DNA of 64,000 bases from an uncultured Lachnospiraceae bacterium. GTDB taxonomy: Bacteria; Bacillota; Clostridia; Lachnospirales; Lachnospiraceae. This document shows positions 18,008 through 26,573 of the stretch, piece after piece. Made by a program: the position numbers and the translations under genes. Under the pieces are notes generated by a model, which ran no database searches, was not told where the DNA came from, and worked only from the letters and a program-made list of their open reading frames with translations. The stretch spans positions 1 to 64,000 of the forward strand of contig CALWQT010000011.1 in the NCBI GenBank assembly GCA_944383765.1, read 5' to 3'. Within the stretch, counting starts at the first letter, position 1. Every line of letters begins with the position of its first letter.

Positions 18008-20116
18008 ATGAGAGATGAATGGCGTACATTCAACGGCGGTGTATGGGAAAAAGAAATCAACGTAAGAGATTTCATTCAGAAAAACTATACCCCCTACGAC
18101 GGAAATGAAGAATTTCTTGCAGGCCCTACCCAGAATACCAAAGACCTGTGGGCTCAGGTCATGGACCTTTCCAAAAAGGAGCTGGAAGCCGGCGGTGTTC
18201 TGGATATGGATACAAAAATCATTTCCACAATTACATCTCATGGACCAGGTTACCTGAATAAAGAAAAAGAAACCATCGTTGGTTTTCAGACAGACAAGCC
18301 TTTTAAGCGTTCCCTGCAGCCTTACGGCGGAATCCGTATGGCAGAAAAAGCCTGTGCTGACAATGGTTACAAAGTAGATCCTGAAATCAGCGAATTCTTT
18401 ACCGTACACAGAAAAACTCACAATGCAGGCGTTTTTGACGCATATACACCAGAAATGCGCGCCTGCCGTTCCAGCCATATTATCACCGGACTTCCTGATG
18501 CTTACGGCCGTGGACGTATCATCGGCGACTATCGTCGTATTGCTCTTTACGGTGTAGACCGTCTGATTGAAGATAAGGAAGAGCAGAAAGCAACAACCCG
18601 TACTATCATGTATTCTGATGTTATCCGGGAAAGAGAAGAACTTTCTGAGCAGATCCGTGCTCTCCATGAACTGAAAAAACTGGGTGAAATTTACGGATAC
18701 GATATTTCCAGACCGGCTACCGATGTAAAAGAAGCAATTCAGTGGACTTATTTCGGATACCTGGCTGCTGTGAAAGAGCAGAACGGTGCTGCCATGTCTC
18801 TTGGCCGTACTTCTACTTTTATTGATATCTACGCAGAGCGTGACCTGAAAGAAGGCAAATATACAGAAGAACAGATCCAGGAATTTGTGGATCACTTCAT
18901 TATGAAGCTGCGTCTTGTAAAATTCGCCCGTACTCCGGAATACAATGCCCTGTTCTCAGGAGATCCTACCTGGGTAACAGAATCCATCGGCGGTGTTGGT
19001 ATTGATGGCCGTCATATGGTAACCAAGATGTCCTATCGTTACCTGCACACTCTGGAAAATCTGGGAACAGCTCCAGAACCGAACCTGACCGTTCTCTGGT
19101 CTACCAGACTTCCTATGAACTTCAAGCGGTTCTGCGCAAAGACTTCTATCATGTCTTCCTCTATCCAGTATGAGAATGATGACCTGATGAGAGTTACCCA
19201 CGGCGATGACTACGCCATTGCCTGCTGCGTATCTTCCATGCGTGTGGGCAAGGAAATGCAGTTCTTCGGTGCCAGAGCAAACCTGGCAAAATGTCTGCTC
19301 TACGCTATCAACGGCGGTGTAGATGAAGTTTCCAAGAAGCAGGTAGGACCGAAATACCGTCCGATCACCTCTGAATATCTGGATTATGATGAGGTAATGG
19401 CTGCTTACAAGGATATGATGAAATGGCTGGCTCAGGTCTATGTAAATGCCCTGAACATCATTCATTTCATGCATGATAAATACTGCTATGAAAGAATCCA
19501 GATGGCTCTTCACGATAAAAAGGTAACCCGCTGGTTTGCTACCGGTATTGCTGGCCTTTCTGTAGTAGCTGACTCTCTGTCCGCTATCAAATACGCAAAG
19601 GTAAAGACCATCCGTGACGAAAACGGCATTGTCGTAGATTATGAAGTAGAAGGTGATTTCCCGAAATACGGAAACAACGATGACCGGGTAGACAGCATTG
19701 CCAGTGAACTGGTACACACCTTTATGAACTATGTCAGAGGAAACCACACTTACCGTGGCGGTATTCCTACTACTTCTATTCTGACCATTACTTCCAATGT
19801 CGTATACGGAAAGAATACCGGATCCACCCCTGACGGCAGAAAAGCAGGCGAACCATTCGCTCCTGGAGCTAACCCAATGCATCACCGTGATGCCCATGGT
19901 GCAGTAGCTTCCCTGGCTTCTGTATCCAAGCTTCCTTTCAAAGATGCTCAGGACGGTATCTCCAATACCTTCTCCATCATTCCGGATGCTCTTGGAAAAG
20001 ACAATCAGGTATTTATGGGAGATCTGGATATCGAGATTGCCGGCTTTAACGGCGAATGCTGCAGCGGCGGCGCCTGCGACGGCGCAACCCTGTTTGAAGG
20101 GCTTGACAGAGAATAA
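18008..20116 (+). CDS. pflB: Formate C-acetyltransferase (pyruvate formate-lyase), catalytic core without glycyl-radical domain
   Basis: The 702-residue protein matches PFL from the N-terminus ([22 protein letters not shown]) through the active-site Cys pair Cys406-Cys407 ([11 protein letters not shown]) and the [24 protein letters not shown] segment to [18 protein letters not shown]. At that point ordinary PFL continues into the glycyl-radical domain; here it ends instead in a 35-residue tail containing [11 protein letters not shown] and a stop. The missing domain is encoded separately 41 bases downstream. Together 702+81 residues approximate the 760 of a one-piece PFL. It cleaves pyruvate with CoA to acetyl-CoA and formate. 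First gene of the operon. Confidence 0.95.
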   Translation: MRDEWRTFNGGVWEKEINVRDFIQKNYTPYDGNEEFLAGPTQNTKDLWAQVMDLSKKELEAGGVLDMDTKIISTITSHGPGYLNKEKETIVGFQTDKPFKRSLQPYGGIRMAEKACADNGYKVDPEISEFFTVHRKTHNAGVFDAYTPEMRACRSSHIITGLPDAYGRGRIIGDYRRIALYGVDRLIEDKEEQKATTRTIMYSDVIREREELSEQIRALHELKKLGEIYGYDISRPATDVKEAIQWTYFGYLAAVKEQNGAAMSLGRTSTFIDIYAERDLKEGKYTEEQIQEFVDHFIMKLRLVKFARTPEYNALFSGDPTWVTESIGGVGIDGRHMVTKMSYRYLHTLENLGTAPEPNLTVLWSTRLPMNFKRFCAKTSIMSSSIQYENDDLMRVTHGDDYAIACCVSSMRVGKEMQFFGARANLAKCLLYAINGGVDEVSKKQVGPKYRPITSEYLDYDEVMAAYKDMMKWLAQVYVNALNIIHFMHDKYCYERIQMALHDKKVTRWFATGIAGLSVVADSLSAIKYAKVKTIRDENGIVVDYEVEGDFPKYGNNDDRVDSIASELVHTFMNYVRGNHTYRGGIPTTSILTITSNVVYGKNTGSTPDGRKAGEPFAPGANPMHHRDAHGAVASLASVSKLPFKDAQDGISNTFSIIPDALGKDNQVFMGDLDIEIAGFNGECCSGGACDGATLFEGLDRE

Positions 20117-20157
20117 TTTTTGAGTTATAGACAAATTAATTGAAGGAGGTTTTCATT

Positions 20158-20403
20158 ATGACAAATATCAATGATGCACAGGTTGACAACTTAGTATCTT
20201 TATTAGACGGATATGCTGCTCAGGGCGGCCATCATCTGAATGTAAACGTATTTACCAAAGACACTCTGCTGGATGCTCAGGCTCATCCGGAAAAATATCC
20301 TCAGCTGACTGTCCGTGTTTCCGGATACGCAGTAAACTTTAATAAACTGACCAAGGAGCAGCAGGACGAAGTTATTTCCCGTACGTTCCATACGGCTATC
20401 TGA
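20158..20403 (+). CDS. Stand-alone glycyl-radical subunit of pyruvate formate-lyase (GrcA/YfiD-like)
   Basis: The 81-residue protein equals the C-terminal domain of [45 protein letters not shown] and [16 protein letters not shown]. The radical glycine is Gly56 in RVSGYAV. GAAGGAGG sits seven bases before the ATG; an upstream ATG six codons earlier overlaps that site. E. coli GrcA is a comparable free domain that repairs oxygen-cleaved PFL, but here the upstream core lacks the domain altogether, so this subunit should be essential for activity rather than a spare part. It lies between the core and the activase genes. Confidence 0.9.
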   Translation: MTNINDAQVDNLVSLLDGYAAQGGHHLNVNVFTKDTLLDAQAHPEKYPQLTVRVSGYAVNFNKLTKEQQDEVISRTFHTAI

Positions 20404-20425
20404 TAACGAAGCAAAACAATCAGAC

Positions 20426-20451
20426 GAGGAGGAAACCTTCGGTTTTCTCCT
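20426..20451 (+). promoter_or_regulatory. Intercistronic hairpin between glycyl subunit and activase
   Basis: A tight stem (GAGGAGGAAACC against GGTTTTCTCC, one bulge) with a TTC loop, followed by a T-rich but interrupted run. It could be a leaky terminator or an mRNA-stabilising end that lets the radical subunits be made in excess of the activase. Confidence 0.55.
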
Positions 20452-20492
20452 TGTTCTTTGTTTTCAAGGTTTTGTTTTAAGGAGGGGTATAA

Positions 20493-21242
20493 ATGAAAGG
20501 ATATATTCATTCAATTGAAAGTTTCGGCACTGTAGACGGCCCTGGCGTGCGGCTTGTGGTATTTGTAAAAGGCTGCCCTATGCGCTGTCTGTACTGCCAT
20601 AATCCGGATACCTGGACGATGGACGGAGCAGAAGAAATGGAACCTCAGGAAATTATTGACCAGTTTAATTCTGCAAGAGCCTATTACCGCAACGGCGGCA
20701 TCACAGTTACCGGCGGAGAACCCCTCCTTCAGCCTGAGTTCGTCACAGAACTGTTCTCTCTCGCAAAAGCAGAAGGAATCCATACCTGTATTGATACCTG
20801 CGGTATCACCTTTCATCCTGGCAATGCAGCATATATGGAAAAGCTGAACCGCCTTCTGAAACTGACCGACCTGATCCTGCTGGATATCAAACATATTGAT
20901 CCGGAAGAACACCAAAAACTATGTTCCCAGCCTAATGCCCCAATCCTGGCTTTTGCCAGATATTTAAGCGATATCCATCTTCCTGTATGGATACGGCATG
21001 TGGTAGTTCCTGGGATTACCCAGGACCCCCATTGGCTTTATGAGACAGGTCGTTTTATCGGAACTTTAAATAATGTAAAAGCACTGGACGTTCTGCCTTA
21101 CCATGATATGGGAAAGATCAAATACGAAAAACTGGGAATGGATTATCCCTTAAAAGACACTCCGCCTTTAAAAAAAGAAGAAGCAATGGCCGCCAGAAAA
21201 ATAATTTTGGAAGGCATTCGTGCTTCTAAATTAAAACAATAA
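20493..21242 (+). CDS. pflA: Pyruvate formate-lyase activating enzyme
   Basis: The 249-residue radical SAM enzyme has C28-x3-C32-x2-C35 in KGCPMRCLYCHNPDTW, the GGE motif TGGEPLL and the family start YIHSIESFGTVDGPGVR. It abstracts the hydrogen from the glycine of PFL, here Gly56 of the separate subunit. AAGGAGGGG precedes the ATG. Length is standard. It is in the usual position behind pfl. Confidence 0.96.
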   Translation: MKGYIHSIESFGTVDGPGVRLVVFVKGCPMRCLYCHNPDTWTMDGAEEMEPQEIIDQFNSARAYYRNGGITVTGGEPLLQPEFVTELFSLAKAEGIHTCIDTCGITFHPGNAAYMEKLNRLLKLTDLILLDIKHIDPEEHQKLCSQPNAPILAFARYLSDIHLPVWIRHVVVPGITQDPHWLYETGRFIGTLNNVKALDVLPYHDMGKIKYEKLGMDYPLKDTPPLKKEEAMAARKIILEGIRASKLKQ

Positions 21243-21258
21243 AAACAAGATTTTCCTC

Positions 21259-21287
21259 TTGAATATTTAATCTATTTAAGATACAAT
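21259..21287 (+). promoter_or_regulatory. Ferredoxin promoter
   Basis: TTGAAT (21259-21264), 17-base spacer, TACAAT (21282-21287), about 40 bases before the ferredoxin start. It would let the ferredoxin be transcribed separately from pflA. Confidence 0.55.
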
Positions 21288-21326
21288 AGACAATAATCTA
21301 TACAATATTTTAAGGAGGTACTTACA

Positions 21327-21494
21327 ATGGCATATGTAATTACTGATACCTGTGTTTCCTGTGGCGCTTGTGCCGCTGAGTGTCCGGTAAATGCAATTTC
21401 TGAAGGCGATGGCAAATATGTAATCGACGCTGATACCTGCATCGACTGCGGTACCTGTGCTGCTACTTGCCCGACCGGCGCTATCGAAGGTTAA
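21327..21494 (+). CDS. 2[4Fe-4S] ferredoxin
   Basis: A 55-residue clostridial ferredoxin with two C-x2-C-x2-C-x3-C-P motifs (CVSCGACAAECP and CIDCGTCAATCP) in the usual internal duplication. TAAGGAGG lies eight bases before the ATG. It is a low-potential electron carrier; its position behind pflA makes it a good candidate electron donor for the activase, though it surely serves other enzymes. A strong terminator follows. Confidence 0.96.
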   Translation: MAYVITDTCVSCGACAAECPVNAISEGDGKYVIDADTCIDCGTCAATCPTGAIEG

Positions 21495-21506
21495 TTGTTC
21501 TTACAT

Positions 21507-21536
21507 AAAAGCCCCTTCCGCAGGAAGGGGCTTTTA
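21507..21536 (+). terminator. Terminator after ferredoxin
   Basis: AAAAGCCCCTTCC pairs with GGAAGGGGCTTTT across a GCA loop, with T-rich sequence after it. Confidence 0.9.
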
Positions 21537-21575
21537 TTCTATCTGTAATCATATATATGATATAAGGAGGCTTTT

Positions 21576-22298
21576 ATGAGAAAACCTGTGATCGGGCTGA
21601 CTGCCAGCCACAATATTGACAATAACGATATTTTCATGCGTCCCACCTATCTGAGGTCTCTGACCAATGCCGGAGCGCTTCCTCTCCTTCTTCCACTGGA
21701 AATATCTGAAGAAGACTGCCGTCAGCTGATTGATATGGTAGACGGTATTTTGTTTACCGGGGGCGACGATATCCACCCATTTTTATACGGAGAGGACACT
21801 CATCTGAAATGCGGAGCTGTTTCCCAGGCCAGAGACTCCCTGGAACTTACCCTGTTTTCCATGGCCATGGAAGCCGGGAAACCTATCTTTGGCATATGCA
21901 GAGGCTTACAGCTGATCAATGTCGCTATGGGAGGCACGTTATATCAGGATCTTCCGTCCCAATTTACCTCTGACTTTCCTATTGCCCACAAACAGCCATT
22001 CCCATATAAAATTCCATCTCATACGGTAGATATTGAAAAGGACACCCTTCTTTCCCGTATTCTGGGTGAAGATGTGTCCTCTATCGCAGTAAACAGTATG
22101 CACCATCAGGCGATCAAAGACCTGGCTAATGGTCTGTCCTCCTGTGCAGTCGCTCCCGACCAGCTGATCGAAGCTGCTTATGCACCGGATTATCCTTTCC
22201 TTCTTGGTGTCCAGTGGCATCCGGAGCATCTGTCTTCCTTCCAGCCGGAAGCAGCGAAATTATTTGAAGCATTCGTAAACGCCTGTCATGTCAGCTGA
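21576..22298 (+). CDS. Gamma-glutamyl-gamma-aminobutyrate hydrolase family protein (peptidase C26)
   Basis: The 240-residue class I amidotransferase-like protein has the nucleophile elbow GICRGLQ (Cys108) and the His/Glu of QWHPEH. TGGDDIHPFLYGE is typical of PuuD-like enzymes that hydrolyse gamma-glutamyl amides. The exact substrate is not determinable. ATAAGGAGG precedes the start. Its end overlaps the convergent TauE gene by 13 bases. Confidence 0.9.
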   Translation: MRKPVIGLTASHNIDNNDIFMRPTYLRSLTNAGALPLLLPLEISEEDCRQLIDMVDGILFTGGDDIHPFLYGEDTHLKCGAVSQARDSLELTLFSMAMEAGKPIFGICRGLQLINVAMGGTLYQDLPSQFTSDFPIAHKQPFPYKIPSHTVDIEKDTLLSRILGEDVSSIAVNSMHHQAIKDLANGLSSCAVAPDQLIEAAYAPDYPFLLGVQWHPEHLSSFQPEAAKLFEAFVNACHVS

Positions 22299-23017
22299 GA
22301 TACACAGCTTATAGTCCCGGCCACAATAAGCAGGATGTTGACCACATACATAAATACTTTCTGGCTCACTTTCCTGCTTATGATCCCGCCGGCAAAAATA
22401 CCTGCAAATACTGCCGGCACTCCCAGCAGAGCATAACGGAAGCTTTCTGCCGGCAGCATTCCCACAAACCCATATTGAAGCACTGCCGCCAGGCTGGTTG
22501 TGGTCCACACAAGCGCCAGGGTCGCACGGAAGCTTTGCTTATCTTTTATTTCCTGCTGGGCATACAGTACGACAAAACTTCCACCGCCGGATACTGCCCC
22601 CTGGGCCACACCGCCGGCAAACAGGAAAAATCTCTGCAGCCATTTCCCAAAGTAAAAAGATGCCACCTTCTGGTTGTGAAGTTTGATCAGTCCGTAAATA
22701 CCAATGACGATCATCAGCAGCCCTAACGTTACCTTGATCACCAGGATAGGCATAACTTTCAGAAACGCCACACCAAACGGCAATCCAATGCACATATAAA
22801 GCAAAATGATTCCCAGTTTTCTCCAGTTTATATTTCTCCACCATCGGATGGCAATATATACATTCAAAATACAGGTCATGCTGGACGCTACAATGATCAT
22901 CTTTGCATCAAACATCTGGGTCAGAAAAGGAAGGCTCAGCAGACCTGCACCAAAACCTGCCAGTGATCCCAGCACATTTGCAGTAAAAAGGATCAATAAA
23001 TATAATACGATTTCCAT
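22286..23017 (-). CDS. TauE/SafE family sulfite exporter-like membrane protein
   Basis: The 243-residue protein has about seven to eight hydrophobic segments and the family features GFGAGLLSLPFL near the start and GGVAQGAVSGGGSFVVLYAQQEI in the middle. TauE/SafE proteins export organic or inorganic sulfur anions or carboxylates. It lies 19 bases behind the amidohydrolase gene on the same strand, so it may export that enzyme's product or import its substrate. Confidence 0.87.
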   Translation of the reverse strand: MEIVLYLLILFTANVLGSLAGFGAGLLSLPFLTQMFDAKMIIVASSMTCILNVYIAIRWWRNINWRKLGIILLYMCIGLPFGVAFLKVMPILVIKVTLGLLMIVIGIYGLIKLHNQKVASFYFGKWLQRFFLFAGGVAQGAVSGGGSFVVLYAQQEIKDKQSFRATLALVWTTTSLAAVLQYGFVGMLPAESFRYALLGVPAVFAGIFAGGIISRKVSQKVFMYVVNILLIVAGTISCVSQLT

Positions 23018-23036
23018 ATCTTTTTCCTGCTTCCTT

Positions 23037-23903
23037 TTATAACTTTAACAGTCTCTTTGCATTCTTATAAAGCAGAAGTTCTTTCACTTCTTCTTCCAGA
23101 GGAAGTTCCATAAACTGCTCCAGGCTCTGTTTCAAAGGTCTTACCGGATAACTGGTGGCAAACATCATCCGGTATCTCATATAGGAATTTGCCGCCCGGA
23201 CAAATTCATCTCCAAATGGCATATTGGGGATATTCATAAAAAAGTCAGGGTAAAAATAAATATTCTGGCAATGAAGGGCCGCTCCCAGAAATTCCTGTAC
23301 GTAGGGCCAGCAGCCATGAGAAACCGTAAATGTCACTCTTGGGAACCTTAGCGCGGCTCTCTGCACATTCAGCGGATTACAATAGGTCAGGTCTTCACCT
23401 GCCAGTACACTTAAAGTAAACGCACAGATCAGTCCCAGCTCTTCACACTTTTCATAAATACAGTCCAATGACCTGTCATCCACATACTTAGGAGGCATAC
23501 ACCAGCCAGGTTCCATAGCGATTCCCCGGATATGGTATGTTTCATAACATCTCTCAATTTCCTTTACCGCCCCTTCCGGATCGGAAGCATCCACAGCCGG
23601 AAAGGAAATAAATTTCCCAGGAAACAGCTGTTCCATCTCACACACATCATCATTATTCACTCTTGCCATACCTGGCCGCACCATACGCCCTTGTACTACC
23701 TGCATATCAATACCGGATTCTTCCAGTTCTTTCATATACAGTTCAAAATCTCCTGTCCTGGCGGATTCAATTCCCACACTGTTTAAATAAATTCCCGGAA
23801 TATCTTCCGGATGCCTAAAATTGTCCTCCATGGGACGAGGGAAAAAATTCCCCTCTGTCACAAACCCCTTATACGGAGGTCTTGTCCTAAAATCGATAAC
23901 CAT
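23037..23903 (-). CDS. Amidohydrolase-2 family TIM-barrel protein
   Basis: The 288-residue protein opens with VIDFRTRPPYKGF, the strand that carries the HxH site in many amidohydrolase-2 enzymes; here the motif is DFRTRP, so metal binding may be altered. The segment VSHGCWPYVQEFLGAA and the C-terminal LYKNAKRLLKL match the family, which includes metal-dependent hydrolases and decarboxylases. It is divergent from the LysR gene and followed by TauE, suggesting a regulated catabolic trio. Substrate unknown. Confidence 0.75.
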   Translation of the reverse strand: MVIDFRTRPPYKGFVTEGNFFPRPMEDNFRHPEDIPGIYLNSVGIESARTGDFELYMKELEESGIDMQVVQGRMVRPGMARVNNDDVCEMEQLFPGKFISFPAVDASDPEGAVKEIERCYETYHIRGIAMEPGWCMPPKYVDDRSLDCIYEKCEELGLICAFTLSVLAGEDLTYCNPLNVQRAALRFPRVTFTVSHGCWPYVQEFLGAALHCQNIYFYPDFFMNIPNMPFGDEFVRAANSYMRYRMMFATSYPVRPLKQSLEQFMELPLEEEVKELLLYKNAKRLLKL

Positions 23904-23992
23904 ATCCTTATCCTCGCTTTCCGCTGTTTTCGTTGAAATATAATAAGTTATTTGTTATTATAAGTAATAAATTGATAAAAAGGAGGTTAATC

Positions 23993-24880
23993 ATGAGCCT
24001 GCGCCATTTAAGAATTTTCGTAGCCGTCGCAGAATTAGGGAATATGCACGCCGCTGCCAGGAAACTGTTTATCGCTCAGCCTGCCATCAGCCAGGCAATC
24101 AGCGAAATCGAACGGTTTTATAATGTAAAACTTTTTGAGCGGCTTTCCAGAAAACTTTATATCACCCCCACAGGTGAACAGTTTCTGTTTTATGCCCGCC
24201 ATATCCTGGCATTATACAGTGATCTGGAACAGGAGATGAGCAACAAAGTGGATAACTTTCAGATCAATATCGGCGCCACCATCACCATTGGTACCTGTCT
24301 GATTCCCCACATCATTTCTGAATTCAAAAAGGCTTATCCCCGCATGGAGCTTCAGGTATCTATCAATACAGCTGATTATCTGGCTCAGGAACTTCTCCAC
24401 AATGGTCTTGACATTGCCTTTGTGGAAAATGTCTACGAAGCTCAGGAACTGATTGCCGAACCTTTTTTAGATGATGAAATGATTCTGATCTGTTCTCCTG
24501 ACCATCCATTTGCCCGGGAATCCCTCGTCTCTCTGGAAGAAATCAGCAAGGACAAGTATATTGCCCGGGAAAAAGGAACTCAAGAACCTTTTGTAGAATA
24601 TATGCATCTTCATAACCTATCCCTGAATACGGTATGGTACTGCAATAATTCAGAAACCACCAAAATGGCTGTTATGAATAATTACGGTATTACCTGTATT
24701 TCCAGACTGATCGCCGCAAAAGAACTGGCTGAAGGCTCTGTGGCCGAAATCCGTCTGGCTGATTCCACCCAACTTACCAGAAAAATGAAAATGCTGTACC
24801 ATAAGAGCAAATATCTGTCTGATCCTCTTCTGGAACTCATGGATATATGCCGGAACCTGGAGGTGACACTACCATGTTAG
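23993..24880 (+). CDS. LysR family transcriptional regulator
   Basis: The 295-residue protein starts at the ATG giving MSLRHLRIFVAVAEL, with AAAGGAGG six bases upstream. Residues 1-60 form the LysR winged helix (AARKLFIAQPAISQAISEIERFYNVKLFERL), and about 90-290 the periplasmic-binding-like effector domain. It is divergent from the amidohydrolase-TauE pair and likely regulates it in response to an unknown ligand. Its stop overlaps the next gene (ATGTTAG). Confidence 0.93.
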   Translation: MSLRHLRIFVAVAELGNMHAAARKLFIAQPAISQAISEIERFYNVKLFERLSRKLYITPTGEQFLFYARHILALYSDLEQEMSNKVDNFQINIGATITIGTCLIPHIISEFKKAYPRMELQVSINTADYLAQELLHNGLDIAFVENVYEAQELIAEPFLDDEMILICSPDHPFARESLVSLEEISKDKYIAREKGTQEPFVEYMHLHNLSLNTVWYCNNSETTKMAVMNNYGITCISRLIAAKELAEGSVAEIRLADSTQLTRKMKMLYHKSKYLSDPLLELMDICRNLEVTLPC

Positions 24881-25572
24881 ACCAAGCTTATTATCAGATC
24901 TGGAGACCTGGACCAGACCCTAATTTTGTCACAGACCGCCATTTCAGTTCTTATCTGACCGAATGCTGCGACGGTTATGCAGCCTGTGAAAACCGTTTAA
25001 GAAAACTACTGTCTTCTGCTGAAAAAAATGGTATCCGAGACCCACAGAACGCTTATCCTGGTACATATCAGGCAATCAAAAAAGCCACCTTTGAGCTTCA
25101 GGAGTCTGTCCGCCAGGTACTGAAAGCAAACGGGAAGAAAACAGTCCGTTGTGTGCCGGCAGAACACATTGCCCTGCTGGAACCTGCTATGAAACTGAGC
25201 TGTTATCAATGTTCCATCTCTCTGTTTGGAAGCGAATTTACTCTTTCTCCCTTCCATTCCCTTACGGAAGGCATTATGGAAAACTGGTACCTGGAACGGG
25301 CAGGTATTTTTTCCCGTCCCCAATCCGGAGAAGAATTTTCCATCATGGATCTGGTAACCGCTACAGCAGCCGTCCGCTGCCTTCTCTATGCCCAGTTCGG
25401 TCCCGTCTCAGAAACAGCCTTAAGCCCTGCAAAATGCAAAGGGGAAGGAACCGGGTACTTCAAATACAAAAGCCTGTTTCATCTTGTTCCTCCTGAATGG
25501 CCGGAAGAAGAACAATACGGTTTTTCTTTTTCCCAAAAACACAAAATTCCTTTAACGGTATATGCTTTTTAA
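24874..25572 (+). CDS. Uncharacterised protein coupled to the LysR gene
   Basis: A 232-residue soluble protein I do not recognise. It starts at ATG 24874, with GGAGGTGA eight bases upstream inside the LysR gene, so it is translationally coupled. It is rich in Cys in the first two-thirds (TECCDGYAACENRL and LSCYQCSISLFG) and has hydrophobic helices around 145-175. The tail FHLVPPEWPEEEQYGFSFSQKHKIPL is distinctive. It is followed by a perfect terminator. It could be a modulator or an enzyme in the same pathway; nothing in it shows catalytic residues. Confidence 0.7.
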   Translation: MLDQAYYQIWRPGPDPNFVTDRHFSSYLTECCDGYAACENRLRKLLSSAEKNGIRDPQNAYPGTYQAIKKATFELQESVRQVLKANGKKTVRCVPAEHIALLEPAMKLSCYQCSISLFGSEFTLSPFHSLTEGIMENWYLERAGIFSRPQSGEEFSIMDLVTATAAVRCLLYAQFGPVSETALSPAKCKGEGTGYFKYKSLFHLVPPEWPEEEQYGFSFSQKHKIPLTVYAF

Positions 25573-25584
25573 TCATGTTCTGAA

Positions 25585-25613
25585 ATAAAGTGTCCGGCAA
25601 GCCGGACACTTTA
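25585..25613. terminator. Bidirectional terminator
   Basis: AAAGTGTCCGGC and GCCGGACACTTT form a perfect stem between the convergent hypothetical gene and the nucleoside hydrolase gene. Confidence 0.9.
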
Positions 25614-25619
25614 TGTTTT

Positions 25620-26573
25620 CTATTTTAAATTTGATGCAGACTTCAAAACCATATCGAAAAACTTTTCATTATCCATGGCAAAAACCACTTCCACATTGGC
25701 CGGTTTACCGGAACGGTGGGCATAATCACAAACAGTAGCCCCTGATAACGGACCTGACTGAAGAGGAATCTGCACATACATCATCTCACTCTTTGTAATC
25801 ACAGAAGGATCAATGACTCCTGACACCGCACAGGCATCATGGACCGGAGCACCTCCCAGGTCAATCCATACACGGTTATGAAGGCCCATAAATTCCTTCA
25901 GGAGTTTTGCCATCATATCTCCTGTTTGATTTCCTATATTCTCCAGTTTCTCCAGGAAATCCTCATGATAAAGCACACTGTAGGTAACGTCATATCCATA
26001 CATGGTAAGAGGAATCCCGCTTTCAAATACAATCTTGGTAGCTTCTGCATCCAGATACGTATTAAATTCCATAAAAGGTTCTGTCAGAATAAAGTGGCAG
26101 GTTCCTCCCATAATGGAAATCCGTTCAATTTTTTCATGAAGATCCGGAAATGCCCTTAAAAACAATCCCATATTGGTGAGCGGACCGGTACAGATGAAAG
26201 TTACTTTTTTCTCACTGTTCCGCACCACATCCGCCATCACCTCAATAGCCCGTTTTTCAGAAAGACGCAAAGGATTTTCCTTTGGGAAATCGAAGCCGTC
26301 CAGTCCTGTGGCCCCATGGCACCCATCCGTATCTTTTCTTGCATACTCTCTCACAATGGGTCTTTCCGCTCCGGCTGCCACCGGAACATGATCCACTCCG
26401 CAATAATTTAAAATATTCAGAGTGTTTCTGTTTACTTTTTCCATCACCTTGTTGCCTGCCACATTGGTGATCGCTTTTACGTCCAGCTTCTCACTTCCAA
26501 GGGCAAGCACCAGAGCCACCATATCGTCATGGCCCGGGTCACAGTCTATGATTACAGGAATCCGATCTTCCAT
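25620..26573 (-). CDS. Nucleoside hydrolase (IUNH family)
   Basis: The 317-residue enzyme has the calcium and ribose-binding motif IIDCDPGHDDMVAL near the N-terminus, NTYLDAEAT in the middle and GGAPVHDACAV near the C-terminus, all standard for inosine-uridine nucleoside hydrolases. It splits nucleosides to base and ribose in the cytosol. Its ATG directly follows the stop of the upstream permease gene, so import and hydrolysis are coupled. Confidence 0.94.
   Translation of the reverse strand: MEDRIPVIIDCDPGHDDMVALVLALGSEKLDVKAITNVAGNKVMEKVNRNTLNILNYCGVDHVPVAAGAERPIVREYARKDTDGCHGATGLDGFDFPKENPLRLSEKRAIEVMADVVRNSEKKVTFICTGPLTNMGLFLRAFPDLHEKIERISIMGGTCHFILTEPFMEFNTYLDAEATKIVFESGIPLTMYGYDVTYSVLYHEDFLEKLENIGNQTGDMMAKLLKEFMGLHNRVWIDLGGAPVHDACAVSGVIDPSVITKSEMMYVQIPLQSGPLSGATVCDYAHRSGKPANVEVVFAMDNEKFFDMVLKSASNLK

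Noticed and set aside
17984..18895. 303-aa minus-strand reading frame opposite pflB
   Set aside because: It is the antisense of a strongly biased, highly conserved gene; no ribosome site and no family resemblance.
18956..20134. 392-aa minus-strand reading frame opposite pflB
   Set aside because: Same reason; codon bias of pflB keeps the opposite strand open.
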